A DNA stretch of 64,000 nucleotides from an uncultured Sterolibacteriaceae bacterium (GCA_937888595.1 CALARK010000016.1:62001-126000); one strand, 5' to 3'; shown: positions 10,306 to 18,899, numbered from the stretch's first letter. Notes: generated by a model from the sequence alone, not told the origin. Program-made: numbers and translations.

Positions 10306-12369
10306 ATGCAAAACACCCTCCTCCTCGTCGATGACGAGGAAAACATCCTGCGTTCGCTCGTCCGCCTTCTGCGCGGCGAGCCCTACCGCATCCTGACGGC
10401 CTCGAGCGGCAGCGAAGCCCTCGAGATCCTCGCCAATACGGAAGTGCACGTCATCCTTTCAGACCAGCGCATGCCGAACATGACCGGCTCGGAAATGCTC
10501 AGCCATGCGAAGGAGCTGTATCCGGAAACCGTGCGCATGGTGCTGTCCGGCTACACCGACCTCGCCTCGGTCACCGACGCCATCAACCGCGGCCACATCT
10601 ACAAGTTCCTCACCAAGCCGTGGGACGACGACCTGCTGCGCACGAACGTCCGCGAAGCCTTCGAGCGCCACGAGCTCGGCCGCAAGGGTGCGCAGTTCAC
10701 CAAGATCTACGAGAACACCGTCGAAGGCATCATCATCACCAATGCCGACAACCTGATCCAGGCCGTCAATCCCGCCTTCACCGCGATCACCGGCTACACG
10801 CAGGAGGAAGTGATCGGCCGGGCGCCCTCCCTGCTCAAGTCGGGACGGCACGACGACGACTTCTACCGCCGCATGTGGGTCAGCCTGCACGAGGAAGGCA
10901 AATGGACCGGCGAGATCTGGAACCAGCGCAAGGACGGCGAGATCTACCCGGAGTGGCTCAACATCACCGCCATCCACGACCCGCAGGGTCGGCTCAAGCA
11001 GTACGTCGGCCTGTTCACCGACATCACCGAGCACAAGGCCGCCGAGGAAAAACTGCGCCACCAGGCCTACCACGACGCGCTGACCGGCCTGCCCAACCGG
11101 CTGATGTACACCGAGCACCTCGAGCTCGCCCTGCCGCAGGCGCGGCGGCGCGAGCAGATGTGCGGCATCATGATGCTCGACCTCGACCGCTTCAAGACGG
11201 TCAATGACACCTACGGCCACGAGTTCGGCGACAAGCTGCTGATCACCGTGGCGAAGCGCTTGCGCCAGTGCGTGCGCAAGGAAGACACGCTGGCGCGCAT
11301 GGGCGGCGATGAATTCACCCTGCTGCTGCCGCTGGTCGATGACATCAAGAATGTCGCCCATGTGGCCGAGAAGATCCTCGCCGCCTTCGCCACGCCGGTA
11401 ACGATCGACGGCAAGGATCTGTTCGTCACGCCCAGCCTCGGCATCAGCCTGTTCCCGAACGATGGCCACGATGCCGAGACCCTGCTGAAGAACGCCGACG
11501 CCGCCATGTACCGCGCCAAGGAAAGCGGCCGCAACGCCTACCGCTTCTTCACCGCCGACATGAACGAGGAAGCCCGCCGCCGCATGGCGCTCGAAAGCGA
11601 CCTGCGCCGCGCTGCCGAACGCGGCGAACTGGCGATGTTCTACCAGCCCAAGGTGGACGCGGCGGATGGCCGCATCGTCGGCGCCGAAGCGCTGATCCGC
11701 TGGCGCCACCCCGAGCGCGGCTACGTGCCGCCCGCCGACTTCATCCCGCTCGCCGAAGAAAACGGCCTGATCCTGCCGATCGGCGAATGGCTGCTGGGCG
11801 ACATCTGCCGACAGTATCGGCGCTGGCAGGACGGCGGCCTGCAGCCGCCACCGATCGCGATGAACCTTTCCGGCCGCCAGTTCCAGCGCCAGAACCTGCC
11901 CGACCTGATCGGCCGCGCCATCGCCGAGGCCGGCATCGCGCCGCACAACCTCGAGGTCGAGCTGACCGAAAGCACCATCATGAGCAACGCCGAATCCAAC
12001 ATCGAGATGCTGGTGATGCTCAAGCGCATGGGCCTGACGGTGGCGATCGACGACTTCGGCACCGGTTACTCCTCGCTCTCCTACCTGAAGCGCCTCCCGG
12101 TCGACGTGTTGAAGATCGATTCGAGCTTCGTGCACGACATCGCCACCGATGCCGACAGCGCCGAGCTGGTGCGGGGCGTCATCGGCATGGCCCACGGCCT
12201 GCGCCTCAAGGTCGTCGCCGAAGGCGTCGAAACGCCCGAGCAGCTTGAATTCCTGCAGCGCCACCACTGCGACATCATCCAGGGCTTCTACTTCAGCAAG
12301 CCCGTGCCTGCCGATGAATTCGAGGCGCTGCTGCTCGCCGGCCGCAGCCTCATGCCCGCAGCGGAATGA
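10306..12369 (+). CDS. Response regulator with PAS, GGDEF and EAL domains
   Basis: 687 residues, soluble. An N-terminal receiver (LLVDDEENILRSLVRLLRG; phospho-Asp in VILSDQRMPNM; FLTKPWDDD) is followed by a PAS domain (EGIIITNADNLIQAVNPAFT) with a PAC extension, a GGDEF domain with intact MGGDEF, and an EAL domain with intact GAEALIRW and DDFGTGYSS. It can therefore be expected to make and/or degrade cyclic-di-GMP in response to an unknown kinase. The receiver resembles RpfG/HD-GYP-linked receivers. Start at ATG 10306, preceded by TTGGGAG. No partner kinase is adjacent. A role in motility control is plausible because it lies upstream of the flagellar cluster. Confidence 0.93.
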   Translation: MQNTLLLVDDEENILRSLVRLLRGEPYRILTASSGSEALEILANTEVHVILSDQRMPNMTGSEMLSHAKELYPETVRMVLSGYTDLASVTDAINRGHIYKFLTKPWDDDLLRTNVREAFERHELGRKGAQFTKIYENTVEGIIITNADNLIQAVNPAFTAITGYTQEEVIGRAPSLLKSGRHDDDFYRRMWVSLHEEGKWTGEIWNQRKDGEIYPEWLNITAIHDPQGRLKQYVGLFTDITEHKAAEEKLRHQAYHDALTGLPNRLMYTEHLELALPQARRREQMCGIMMLDLDRFKTVNDTYGHEFGDKLLITVAKRLRQCVRKEDTLARMGGDEFTLLLPLVDDIKNVAHVAEKILAAFATPVTIDGKDLFVTPSLGISLFPNDGHDAETLLKNADAAMYRAKESGRNAYRFFTADMNEEARRRMALESDLRRAAERGELAMFYQPKVDAADGRIVGAEALIRWRHPERGYVPPADFIPLAEENGLILPIGEWLLGDICRQYRRWQDGGLQPPPIAMNLSGRQFQRQNLPDLIGRAIAEAGIAPHNLEVELTESTIMSNAESNIEMLVMLKRMGLTVAIDDFGTGYSSLSYLKRLPVDVLKIDSSFVHDIATDADSAELVRGVIGMAHGLRLKVVAEGVETPEQLEFLQRHHCDIIQGFYFSKPVPADEFEALLLAGRSLMPAAE

Positions 12370-13589
12370 GCCACGGCCCCGTTCGCTTCGGCCTCGATCG
12401 CCTGATCGATGCGCCTGAATTACGCCGGCCGCTCATGGGTCGCAGAGTCGCCCTGCTCGCCCACCCCGCCTCGACCACGCGCGACCTGACGCACAGCCTC
12501 GATGCCCTCGCGGCCCTGCCGGAGACCCGGCTGACGGCCGCCTTCGGCCCGCAGCACGGCCTGCGCGGCGACAAGCAGGACAACATGGTCGAGTCGCCCG
12601 ACTTCGTCGACTCCGCGCTCGGCATCCCCGTCTTCAGCCTCTACGGCGAGGTGCGTCGTCCCACCGACGCGATGATGGACACGTTCGACCTCCTGCTCGT
12701 CGACCTGCAGGACCTCGGCTGCCGCATCTACACCTTCATCACCACGCTGCGCTACGTCCTCGAAGCCGCGGCACGGCACGGCAAACCGGTCTGGATCCTC
12801 GACCGGCCCAACCCCGCCGGCCGCCCCGTCGAAGGGCTCACGCTGCGCGACGGCTGGGAAAGCTTCGTCGGCGCCGGCCCGCTGCCCATGCGCCACGGCC
12901 TGACCATGGGCGAACTCGCCCGCTGGTTTGTCGCCACCCTCAAGCTTGACGTCGAGTGCCGCGTGATCGAAATGGCCGGCTGGCAGCCCGAGGCCGAGCC
13001 CGGCCACGGCTGGCCGCTCGGCGAGCGCAGCTGGATCAACCCCAGCCCCAACGCACCCAACCTCTCGATGGCGCGCTGCTACGCCGGCACGGTGATGCTC
13101 GAAGGCACCACGCTGTCCGAAGGGCGCGGCACCACGCGCCCGCTCGAACTCTTCGGCGCCCCCGACCTCGACGCGCAGGCGATCCTGAAGGAAATGTCGG
13201 TGCTGGCACCACGGTGGCTACAAGGCTGCAGACTGCGCCCCTGCTGGTTCGAGCCCACCTTCCACAAGCACGCCGGGCAGCTCTGCGCGGGCCTCCAGAT
13301 CCACGTCGACGACCCGGCCCACTATGACCACGCCGCCTTCCAGCCGTGGCGCCTGGTAGCGCTCGCCTTCAAGGCGATTCGCCGCCTGCGGCCCGACTAC
13401 CCGCTGTGGCGCGACTTCCCCTACGAATACGAACGCGACCGCCTCGCCATCGACCTCATCAACGGCAGCCCGCTGCTGCGCGAATGGGTGGATGATCCGG
13501 CCGCACAGCCGGGCGACCTCGACGCCCTGGCGCGGGCCGATGAGGCATGCTGGCGCGAGGAAAGCGCCCGCTTCAAGCTGTACGGCTAA
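12366..13589 (+). CDS. namZ: NamZ/DUF1343 family protein, probable exo-muramidase
   Basis: 407 residues. The family includes the exo-beta-N-acetylmuramidase NamZ that trims MurNAc from peptidoglycan fragments. Conserved blocks seen: LLAHPASTT, TAAFGPQHGLRGDKQDN, VFSLYGEVRRPT, LLVDLQDLGCRIYTFI, ILDRPNPAGR, NPSPNAPNL, TTLSEGRGTTRP. No signal peptide, so it is probably cytoplasmic and used in cell-wall recycling. It overlaps the upstream regulator by ATGA, suggesting coupled translation. Assignment rests on family blocks; the substrate is not shown. Confidence 0.85.
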   Translation: MSHGPVRFGLDRLIDAPELRRPLMGRRVALLAHPASTTRDLTHSLDALAALPETRLTAAFGPQHGLRGDKQDNMVESPDFVDSALGIPVFSLYGEVRRPTDAMMDTFDLLLVDLQDLGCRIYTFITTLRYVLEAAARHGKPVWILDRPNPAGRPVEGLTLRDGWESFVGAGPLPMRHGLTMGELARWFVATLKLDVECRVIEMAGWQPEAEPGHGWPLGERSWINPSPNAPNLSMARCYAGTVMLEGTTLSEGRGTTRPLELFGAPDLDAQAILKEMSVLAPRWLQGCRLRPCWFEPTFHKHAGQLCAGLQIHVDDPAHYDHAAFQPWRLVALAFKAIRRLRPDYPLWRDFPYEYERDRLAIDLINGSPLLREWVDDPAAQPGDLDALARADEACWREESARFKLYG

Positions 13590-13613
13590 AGCATTCCGAA
13601 ATTCTGCCGTCAA
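13587..13613 (+). promoter_or_regulatory. Sigma28 (FliA) promoter for yjfB
   Basis: TAAAGCAT-N11-GCCGTCAA, close to the enteric FliA consensus TAAAGTTT-N11-GCCGATAA. The -35 TAA is also the stop codon of the upstream namZ gene. Predicted start near 13620, followed by CAGGAG and the yjfB ATG. Confidence 0.7.
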
Positions 13614-13634
13614 TACGCAGACAGGAGAAACCCC

Positions 13635-13826
13635 ATGGACACCACCGCCCTCGCCGCCCTTGCCACCCAGATGGCCACCACCACGACCCAGCAGGCCGCG
13701 CAAATCGCCGTGCTGAAGAAGGCCATGGAACTGCAGGGACAGGGCGCGATCCAGTTGGTCGCTGCGGCCACGCAGACTACCAATAACCCGCCGCACCTCG
13801 GACGGAATATCGACGTTTTTGCCTGA
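13635..13826 (+). CDS. yjfB: YjfB-family putative motility protein
   Basis: 63 residues. Matches the small YjfB family: an amphipathic helix rich in Ala/Thr/Gln (MDTTALAALATQMATTTTQQ), VLKKAMELQGQ, and a C-terminal GRNIDVFA. The family is associated with motility loci but has no known biochemical role. A FliA-type promoter lies just upstream and the next plus-strand gene is a flagellin, so late flagellar expression is likely. Strong site CAGGAG upstream of the ATG. Confidence 0.82.
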   Translation: MDTTALAALATQMATTTTQQAAQIAVLKKAMELQGQGAIQLVAAATQTTNNPPHLGRNIDVFA

Positions 13827-13839
13827 GCCGGTTTAATTA

Positions 13840-13863
13840 AAAAATCGGCGCCGGCAGGACGGC
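13840..13863 (+). repeat. Dispersed 24-base repeat, copy 3
   Basis: Two mismatches. It fills the 41-base gap between the convergent ends of yjfB and the minus-strand gene at 13868. Confidence 0.85.
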
Positions 13864-13867
13864 GGTG

Positions 13868-14278
13868 CTACTGCCGTAGCCGCGAGCTTTCCAGCCCCCC
13901 GCTCGACCCGTCCTGCACCCGATACGGATACGGCACCCGCCCGCCCGATTCGCCCAGCACACGGTCCCGCAGGTAATCGATCGCCTCGGCCCGCGCTTCC
14001 CGCGCTGCCGGCGACGCCAGCCAGGCCTGCAAAAACTGCCGGTCGGCCGTGTTCCAGTCTGCCGCATAGGCCATCCAGTCCGCCGCCACATAACCGGCAA
14101 AGAAGGGTTGGCCGTCCGCCAGGCTGAAATGCACCGCATCCATCACGAACAGCAAATCGTTAGCCTCTTCCAGGCCGCGCACCACCGCCTGAGCGGCATC
14201 CGGGCCGATGCGGTCCAGCCAGGCATGAAAGCGATCCAGGGAAAATTCGACGCGGCGGCGGCTGGGCAAGGTGGGCAT
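13868..14278 (-). CDS. Hypothetical protein
   Basis: 136 residues, soluble and rich in Trp, Ala and Arg, without a signal peptide (MPTLPSRRRVEFSLDRFHAW). I do not recognise the family. It is predicted mostly helical. The start at ATG 14278 is favoured because GGAG lies six bases upstream; an in-frame TTG at 14290 would add four residues. It is transcribed opposite to the flagellin cluster and shares its upstream region with the flagellinolysin gene. Confidence 0.7.
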   Translation of the reverse strand: MPTLPSRRRVEFSLDRFHAWLDRIGPDAAQAVVRGLEEANDLLFVMDAVHFSLADGQPFFAGYVAADWMAYAADWNTADRQFLQAWLASPAAREARAEAIDYLRDRVLGESGGRVPYPYRVQDGSSGGLESSRLRQ

Positions 14279-14345
14279 GGGGTACTCCAATGTCAGGTCT
14301 TGGCCTTACTTAGCGATTAGCGTGCCAATTTTTTCATCACGCTCT

Positions 14346-14371
14346 CAAGTGCACGGCGGATATGTCGTAAC
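14346..14371 (+). promoter_or_regulatory. Possible sigma28 promoter for flagellinolysin
   Basis: TCAAGTGC, then 10 bases, then GTCGTAAC. The -35 half resembles the TCAAG form seen upstream of flgM; the -10 half is poor. A better -10 (GCCGATAC, 14382-14389) has no good -35. Low confidence. Confidence 0.35.
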
Positions 14372-14424
14372 TCCGGCAGATGCCGATACTCCCTGGGAAG
14401 GGAGTCGATGCGTCTATCTACGAC

Positions 14425-16173
14425 ATGCAGATCAATACCAACGTCCACGCACTGAGCACGATGCGCCACATGGCGACGAGTTCGACTGCGCTGCAGGCCA
14501 GCCTGCAGCGGCTGTCGACGGGTGCGCGCATCAACAGCGCAAGGGACGATGCCGCTGGTCTGGCGATTGCCGACCGGATGACCTCGCAGTTGCGCGGCAC
14601 CGGCCAGGCGATTCGCAACATGATGGACGGTGTTTCGATGCTGCAGACCGCCGAGGGCGCCATCAGCACGGTCAACGAAACCCTGCAGCGCATACGCGAA
14701 CTGGCCGTCCAGGCTGCGAACGGGACCAACAGCAGTATCGACAAGGAAGCCCTGCAGGGAGAAGTCAATCAATTGCTGGCCGAAATCGACCGGATCGGCA
14801 CGACCACCACCTTCAACGGCCTGAAAATCTTCTCGCAAAGCACGACCAGCATCGGCGGCGACGCGAACCAGCGCGCCGTGATGGACGGCATGAAGCTGGG
14901 CTGGCTGGAAAATTCCGAAGCCCGCATCAAGCAGTACTACGGCATCGTCGGCGACGGCGCTCAAATGGATGTGCGTGTCACCGGCTACACCGACGGACAA
15001 TATGGCGTGGCAGCCTATGTCTCCGGCAATGACGACGGCACGGGCAAGCTCACCAACCTGACGTTGCAGGCCGACATGGCCGACTTCACGCCGGCCAATT
15101 TGCCGAACGGGGGCAATCCGCCCATGTACAACGACCGGGTGATCCTGCATGAAATGGTCCATGCCGTCATGGGCCGCACCGTGAATATCACCTCGCTCAG
15201 CAACTGGTTCATCGAGGGGGCCGCGGAATTTATTCATGGCGCCGACGAACGCCTTGCCGGGGACCTGTCGGCCATCGACGGCAACACCGGCGATGCGGTG
15301 ACGGATGCCGACATTACGGCTTTGGTCCAGAATATCGCCGACGCGGGCGGCACCCCGACCTGGTCACTCGATTCCGCTCATTATTCATCGGGTTATGCCG
15401 CTGTTCGCTACCTGCACCAAAAGTTAAAGGATGCCGGGGAAGATGGCATCAAGGATTTCTTCACCTATCTGAACCAGAACTCGAACACTGCCGGACTCGA
15501 TGCTGCCTTCGAGCATTTCTTCGGTACCGGTGCCGGCAACCCGAGCTACGGTGAAGCTGAATTCCTGCAGGAATTTCGCGCCAACGGACTGAATTACATC
15601 AAGAACGAGATGGATCTGACCAACGGCGACACCGGCGCGGTCGGTGGCCTCGATGCCGACGGCGGCACCTCCTATAGTGCCGAATCGATCATCACGATGA
15701 ACGGCTCACGCTATGGCGAAGCGGCACTCGAAGGCTTCACCCTCAACTTCGAAACCCTTGCCAGCAGCACCCCGGAAGCCAACACTCTCGTATTCCATGT
15801 CGGCTACAAGGCGAACCAGACCATCTCGACCCAGGTGGGTGCGGTCGGCGCCCAGGCGCTCGGGCTCGCCGGCCTCGACATCGCCAACCTGTCTAGCGTC
15901 GCCCTGGTGCACATCGACGAGGCGCTCGAATATGTCAACAGCCAGCGCGCCGAAATCGGTGCCCAGCTGTCGCGCTTCGAAACCGCGAGCCGCAGTCTCG
16001 AAACCTCGAACATCAACGTCGCCGCAGCCCGCTCGCGCATCATGGACGCCGATTTCGCCCAGGAAACCGCCAACCTGGTACGCAACCAGATCCTCCAGCA
16101 ATCGGCGATGGCCATGCTGGCCCAGGCCAAGGCGGTCCCTCAGGTTGCGCTGCAGTTGTTGCGCGGCCTCTAA
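14425..16173 (+). CDS. Flagellinolysin: flagellin with zinc-protease domain
   Basis: 582 residues. Residues 1-140 are a flagellin D0/D1 N-terminus (MQINTNVHAL, LSTGARINSARDDAAGLAIA), and residues 490-582 a flagellin C-terminus (IMDADFAQETANLVRNQILQ). In place of the variable domains is a collagenase-like gluzincin domain: HEMVHAVMGR at 242-251 gives the zinc ligands H242 and H246 and catalytic E243, and WFIEGAAEF at 261-269 gives the third ligand E264. This matches the flagellinolysin family known from Clostridium haemolyticum, which builds proteolytic filaments. The start is Met at 14425 because it matches the flagellin N-terminus, though the purine-rich GGGAAGGGAG lies about 20 bases upstream; an in-frame ATG at 14380 would add 15 residues. 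Confidence 0.9.
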   Translation: MQINTNVHALSTMRHMATSSTALQASLQRLSTGARINSARDDAAGLAIADRMTSQLRGTGQAIRNMMDGVSMLQTAEGAISTVNETLQRIRELAVQAANGTNSSIDKEALQGEVNQLLAEIDRIGTTTTFNGLKIFSQSTTSIGGDANQRAVMDGMKLGWLENSEARIKQYYGIVGDGAQMDVRVTGYTDGQYGVAAYVSGNDDGTGKLTNLTLQADMADFTPANLPNGGNPPMYNDRVILHEMVHAVMGRTVNITSLSNWFIEGAAEFIHGADERLAGDLSAIDGNTGDAVTDADITALVQNIADAGGTPTWSLDSAHYSSGYAAVRYLHQKLKDAGEDGIKDFFTYLNQNSNTAGLDAAFEHFFGTGAGNPSYGEAEFLQEFRANGLNYIKNEMDLTNGDTGAVGGLDADGGTSYSAESIITMNGSRYGEAALEGFTLNFETLASSTPEANTLVFHVGYKANQTISTQVGAVGAQALGLAGLDIANLSSVALVHIDEALEYVNSQRAEIGAQLSRFETASRSLETSNINVAAARSRIMDADFAQETANLVRNQILQQSAMAMLAQAKAVPQVALQLLRGL

Positions 16174-16197
16174 AGTTTTTCTCCGCACCTCCGTAAT
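16171..16197 (+). promoter_or_regulatory. Sigma28 promoter for fliC
   Basis: TAAAGTTT-N11-TCCGTAAT. The -35 box is a perfect match and begins with the stop codon of the flagellinolysin gene. Predicted start near 16205 leaves a leader of about 98 bases, which includes an inverted repeat CGCGG-N6-CCGCG (16208-16223). Confidence 0.75.
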
Positions 16198-16302
16198 AGG
16201 TCTTGTCCGCGGCACATTCCGCGATCGAACCGGCGCCGGCGCCAGCCAATTCAAGGATGGGTGAAGCAGCCGACGGGGAAACAACCTCTCTAGGAGATTG
16301 AA

Positions 16303-18198
16303 ATGGCACAAGTCATCAACACCAACGTCTCGTCGCTGAACGCCCAGCGTAACCTGAACATGTCGCAGTCCTCGCTGGCGACTTCGCTGCAGCGTCTGTC
16401 TTCCGGCCTGCGCATCAACAGCGCCAAGGACGATGCCGCCGGCATGGCAATTGCCGACCGGATGACCTCCCAGATCCGCGGCCTGAACCAGGCCGTTCGC
16501 AACGCCAACGACGGCATCTCGCTGGCGCAGACCGCCGAAGGTGGCCTCTCGGCCCTCGGTGACAACCTGCAGCGTATGCGCGAACTGGCGATCCAGTCTG
16601 CCAATGCCACGAACTCTGCGTCCGACCGTGACTCGCTGAACGCCGAAGTCCAGGCTTTGATGGCTGAAATTACCCGCGTCGCCAACACCACTCAATTTAA
16701 CGGCCTCAACCTGCTCGACGGTACCTTCTCCGCCCAGCAGTTCCAGGTCGGCGCCAACGCTAACCAGACCATTGCCGTGACGATTGGCAGCGCCAAGACC
16801 ACCAGCCTCGGCTCCTGGGGCGGCGAAGGCGCCTCTGTCGTTTCGTCTGCCGTTGTCGATGGTACGGCCGGCGTCGCTTGGACTTCCTCATCCACGATCT
16901 CTATCAACGGTGTTTCAGCGGGTGCCTCAGTAGCTGACACAACCCAGGCTGGCTGGTCTGCCGGCAGTGCCGCTGCCAAGGCACTGTCAATCAACTCCAT
17001 TTCGTCGCAAACTGGTGTGAGCGCCACCGCGACTACCACGGTTAGCGGCGCGGCTCCGATCGGTGGCTCGTCGCTTGCCAACGGAGGTCTCAAGATCAAC
17101 GGCGTTTCGGTTGGTCCAATTTCTTCAGCCACTACAGCCGTCGGACAAGGGTCGAATGCCGCTGCCGCGATCAACCTGGTAAGTGCCCAAACAGGTGTCA
17201 CTGCAAGCTACAGTACAACTTCAGGCGCGCTTACCCTTACCGCTGCCGATGGTCGTGACATCAAGATCGAAGCCGGTACAGCTACAGCGGCCGGTGTTGC
17301 CCAAGTACTCAACGCCACCGGTCTGACCGCCGCAGACACGGGCAGCACAGCTGCGACCGCGGGCACCGATACCGCTGTAATTGCAGAACCCCCTGTTGAT
17401 GGTGACTCACTTACGCTTAATGGTGTCACCTTTACATTCACGGGTGGCGGTGCAAATGCCTATACGATTACCGATGCCACCACAGTGGCAGTAACCTTTG
17501 ACAACACTGGTGCGGATGCTGCGGATGCAGATGCAGCAGGTGCCGCGTTTCTTGCCGCCCTTACCGCAGCTAAAGCTAGTTCGGCCGCGACTTATACGGC
17601 TTTGTCGCCAGTAAGCGGAACCTATACGGCAGGCACAAATACAATCACCATTACCGACACTCGCGCCGGCTTAGCAGCCACCGTCGGACGTACGCTTACT
17701 GAAACCGGAGCCACATTTACCGCAACTCAAGATGTAACTGGCGCTGATGGCACCGTTGATGCCAACGCATACAACACCATCGGCGGCAAACTGACCTTGA
17801 GCTCGGCCGAGAACTTCACCCTCACCGGCACGGGTACTGGCTTAGCGGATGGCGGCCTGGGTAGCTACACCTCCTCGCTGAGCGCGCTCTCTTCGGTGTC
17901 GGTGACCTCTATCGACAATGCCAACGCCGCGATGCGGATCATCGATGCCGCCCTCTCTCAGGTCAACTCCCTGCGTGCGGATCTCGGTGCGGTCCAGAAC
18001 CGTTTCTCCTCGACGGTATCGAACCTCACGACAACCTCCGAGAACATCACGGCCGCCCGTTCGCGGATTCAGGATGCCGACTTCGCGCAGGAAACCGCCA
18101 ACCTGACCCGTGCGCAGATTCTGCAGCAGGCCGGCGTGGCGATGCTGGCCCAGGCCAACGCCCTGCCGAACAACGTGCTCACGCTCCTGCGCGGTTAA
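16303..18198 (+). CDS. fliC: Flagellin FliC
   Basis: 631 residues. Filament subunit exported by the flagellar type III system. The N-terminal D0/D1 (MAQVINTNVSSLNAQRNLN, LSSGLRINSAKDDAAGMAIA) and C-terminal D1/D0 (ARSRIQDADFAQETANLTRA) are well conserved. The middle, roughly residues 150-540, is a Thr/Ala/Gly-rich variable region with Flagellin_IN-like beta modules. Strong AGGAG site before the ATG and a sigma28 promoter upstream. Bases about 17360-17750 are visibly less GC-rich with different codon use, suggesting exchange of the surface domain. Confidence 0.96.
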   Translation: MAQVINTNVSSLNAQRNLNMSQSSLATSLQRLSSGLRINSAKDDAAGMAIADRMTSQIRGLNQAVRNANDGISLAQTAEGGLSALGDNLQRMRELAIQSANATNSASDRDSLNAEVQALMAEITRVANTTQFNGLNLLDGTFSAQQFQVGANANQTIAVTIGSAKTTSLGSWGGEGASVVSSAVVDGTAGVAWTSSSTISINGVSAGASVADTTQAGWSAGSAAAKALSINSISSQTGVSATATTTVSGAAPIGGSSLANGGLKINGVSVGPISSATTAVGQGSNAAAAINLVSAQTGVTASYSTTSGALTLTAADGRDIKIEAGTATAAGVAQVLNATGLTAADTGSTAATAGTDTAVIAEPPVDGDSLTLNGVTFTFTGGGANAYTITDATTVAVTFDNTGADAADADAAGAAFLAALTAAKASSAATYTALSPVSGTYTAGTNTITITDTRAGLAATVGRTLTETGATFTATQDVTGADGTVDANAYNTIGGKLTLSSAENFTLTGTGTGLADGGLGSYTSSLSALSSVSVTSIDNANAAMRIIDAALSQVNSLRADLGAVQNRFSSTVSNLTTTSENITAARSRIQDADFAQETANLTRAQILQQAGVAMLAQANALPNNVLTLLRG

Positions 18199-18268
18199 TC
18201 GGGGAACATCTGACTAACCAGCGGCGGCGACGGCAACGTCGCCGCCCCGCAGGCCAAGGAGAACGCTC

Positions 18269-18628
18269 ATGGCAATCACCATCGGCAATACCGCCACCCA
18301 AGGCGCAGCGACGCTGCCGGCCGCCCCTCAGGGCGCGGCCCAGCAGCCCGCAGCGCGGGTGGCGGCTGCCGTGCCGGAGCCCGTTCCCCAGCAGAAACCG
18401 CAGCCCGAGCAAGTGCAAAAGGCAGTGGAATCGTTGAAGCAACTGATCGAAGCCAAGGCACCCAACAGCCTGGCCTTCTCGATCGACGATTCGACCGGCA
18501 AGACCATCGTCAGAATCTCCGATGCGGAAACCGGCGAGATGATCCGCCAGATTCCATCCGAAGAGATGCTGGAAATCGCCCGCTCGCTCGACAAGATGCA
18601 GGGTATGCTGCTGCAGGAACAGGGTTAG
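18269..18628 (+). CDS. flaG: FlaG-family protein
   Basis: 119 residues. FlaG proteins influence filament length in other bacteria. The Pro/Gln/Ala-rich N-terminal half leads into a conserved C-terminal domain (SLAFSIDDSTGKTIVRISD, ETGEMIRQIPSEEMLEI). It lies 70 bases after fliC, with AAGGAG before the ATG, and is followed by a strong terminator, so it is probably co-transcribed with fliC. Confidence 0.9.
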   Translation: MAITIGNTATQGAATLPAAPQGAAQQPAARVAAAVPEPVPQQKPQPEQVQKAVESLKQLIEAKAPNSLAFSIDDSTGKTIVRISDAETGEMIRQIPSEEMLEIARSLDKMQGMLLQEQG

Positions 18629-18661
18629 GCCACGGCAAAACCCGCAGTCGTCTAAAGAAGG

Positions 18662-18693
18662 ACCCGCCCCGCGCACGCCGGGCGGGTTTTTTC
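18662..18693 (+). terminator. Rho-independent terminator after flaG
   Basis: ACCCGCCC, a short loop, then GGGCGGGT followed by a run of T. It ends the fliC-flaG unit. Confidence 0.85.
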
Positions 18694-18706
18694 ATTCCAT
18701 CTACCG

Positions 18707-18730
18707 GAAAGTCGGCGCCGCTGGGACGAC
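18707..18730 (+). repeat. Dispersed 24-base repeat, copy 4
   Basis: Four mismatches, intergenic, between the flaG terminator and the promoter region of the third flagellin. The gap 18629-18947 (319 bases) holds, in order, the terminator, this repeat, an inverted repeat, a sigma54 site and a sigma28-like site. Confidence 0.75.
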
Positions 18731-18749
18731 ACTGCCGCCTCCTTCGACT

Positions 18750-18764
18750 CGGCAAGCATTGCCG
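18750..18764 (+). promoter_or_regulatory. Inverted repeat, proposed flagellar operator
   Basis: CGGCAAGCATTGCCG, a perfect dyad CGGCAA-N3-TTGCCG, about 118 bases upstream of the predicted sigma54 start of the third flagellin. This is a usual distance for an upstream activating site. Confidence 0.6.
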
Positions 18765-18848
18765 GTCAGCCCCGCTTCTTGCCGGCCGGCATGGCAAGTA
18801 AGGCAAATTAGGCACATCCGACCCCGCAATTCCGGGAAGTGAATGAGG

Positions 18849-18864
18849 TGGCACGCTTGCTGCT
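18849..18864 (+). promoter_or_regulatory. Sigma54 promoter for third flagellin
   Basis: TGGCACGCTTGCTGCT with the invariant GG-N10-GC spacing; one position off the consensus TGGCACG-N4-TTGC. Predicted start near 18875, 73 bases before the ATG. Confidence 0.72.
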
Positions 18865-18873
18865 ATTCGACAC

Positions 18874-18899
18874 TCAAGCAGAAAACTTGAGCCCGATAT
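18874..18899 (+). promoter_or_regulatory. Possible sigma28 promoter for third flagellin
   Basis: TCAAGCAG, ten bases, CCCGATAT. Reasonable -10 but spacing one base short. It overlaps an inverted repeat CTCAAG-N7-CTTGAG (18873-18891), which lies at the predicted sigma54 start. Confidence 0.45.

Noticed and set aside
12858..12885. GTCGGCGCCGGC in namZ resembling the repeat core
   Set aside because: Only 12 bases match and the encoded SFVGAGPLP fits a conserved block of the DUF1343 family.
16208..16223. CGCGG-N6-CCGCG in the fliC leader as a member of the flagellar operator
   Set aside because: Its arms differ from CGGCAA/TTGCCG; treated as a separate small hairpin.
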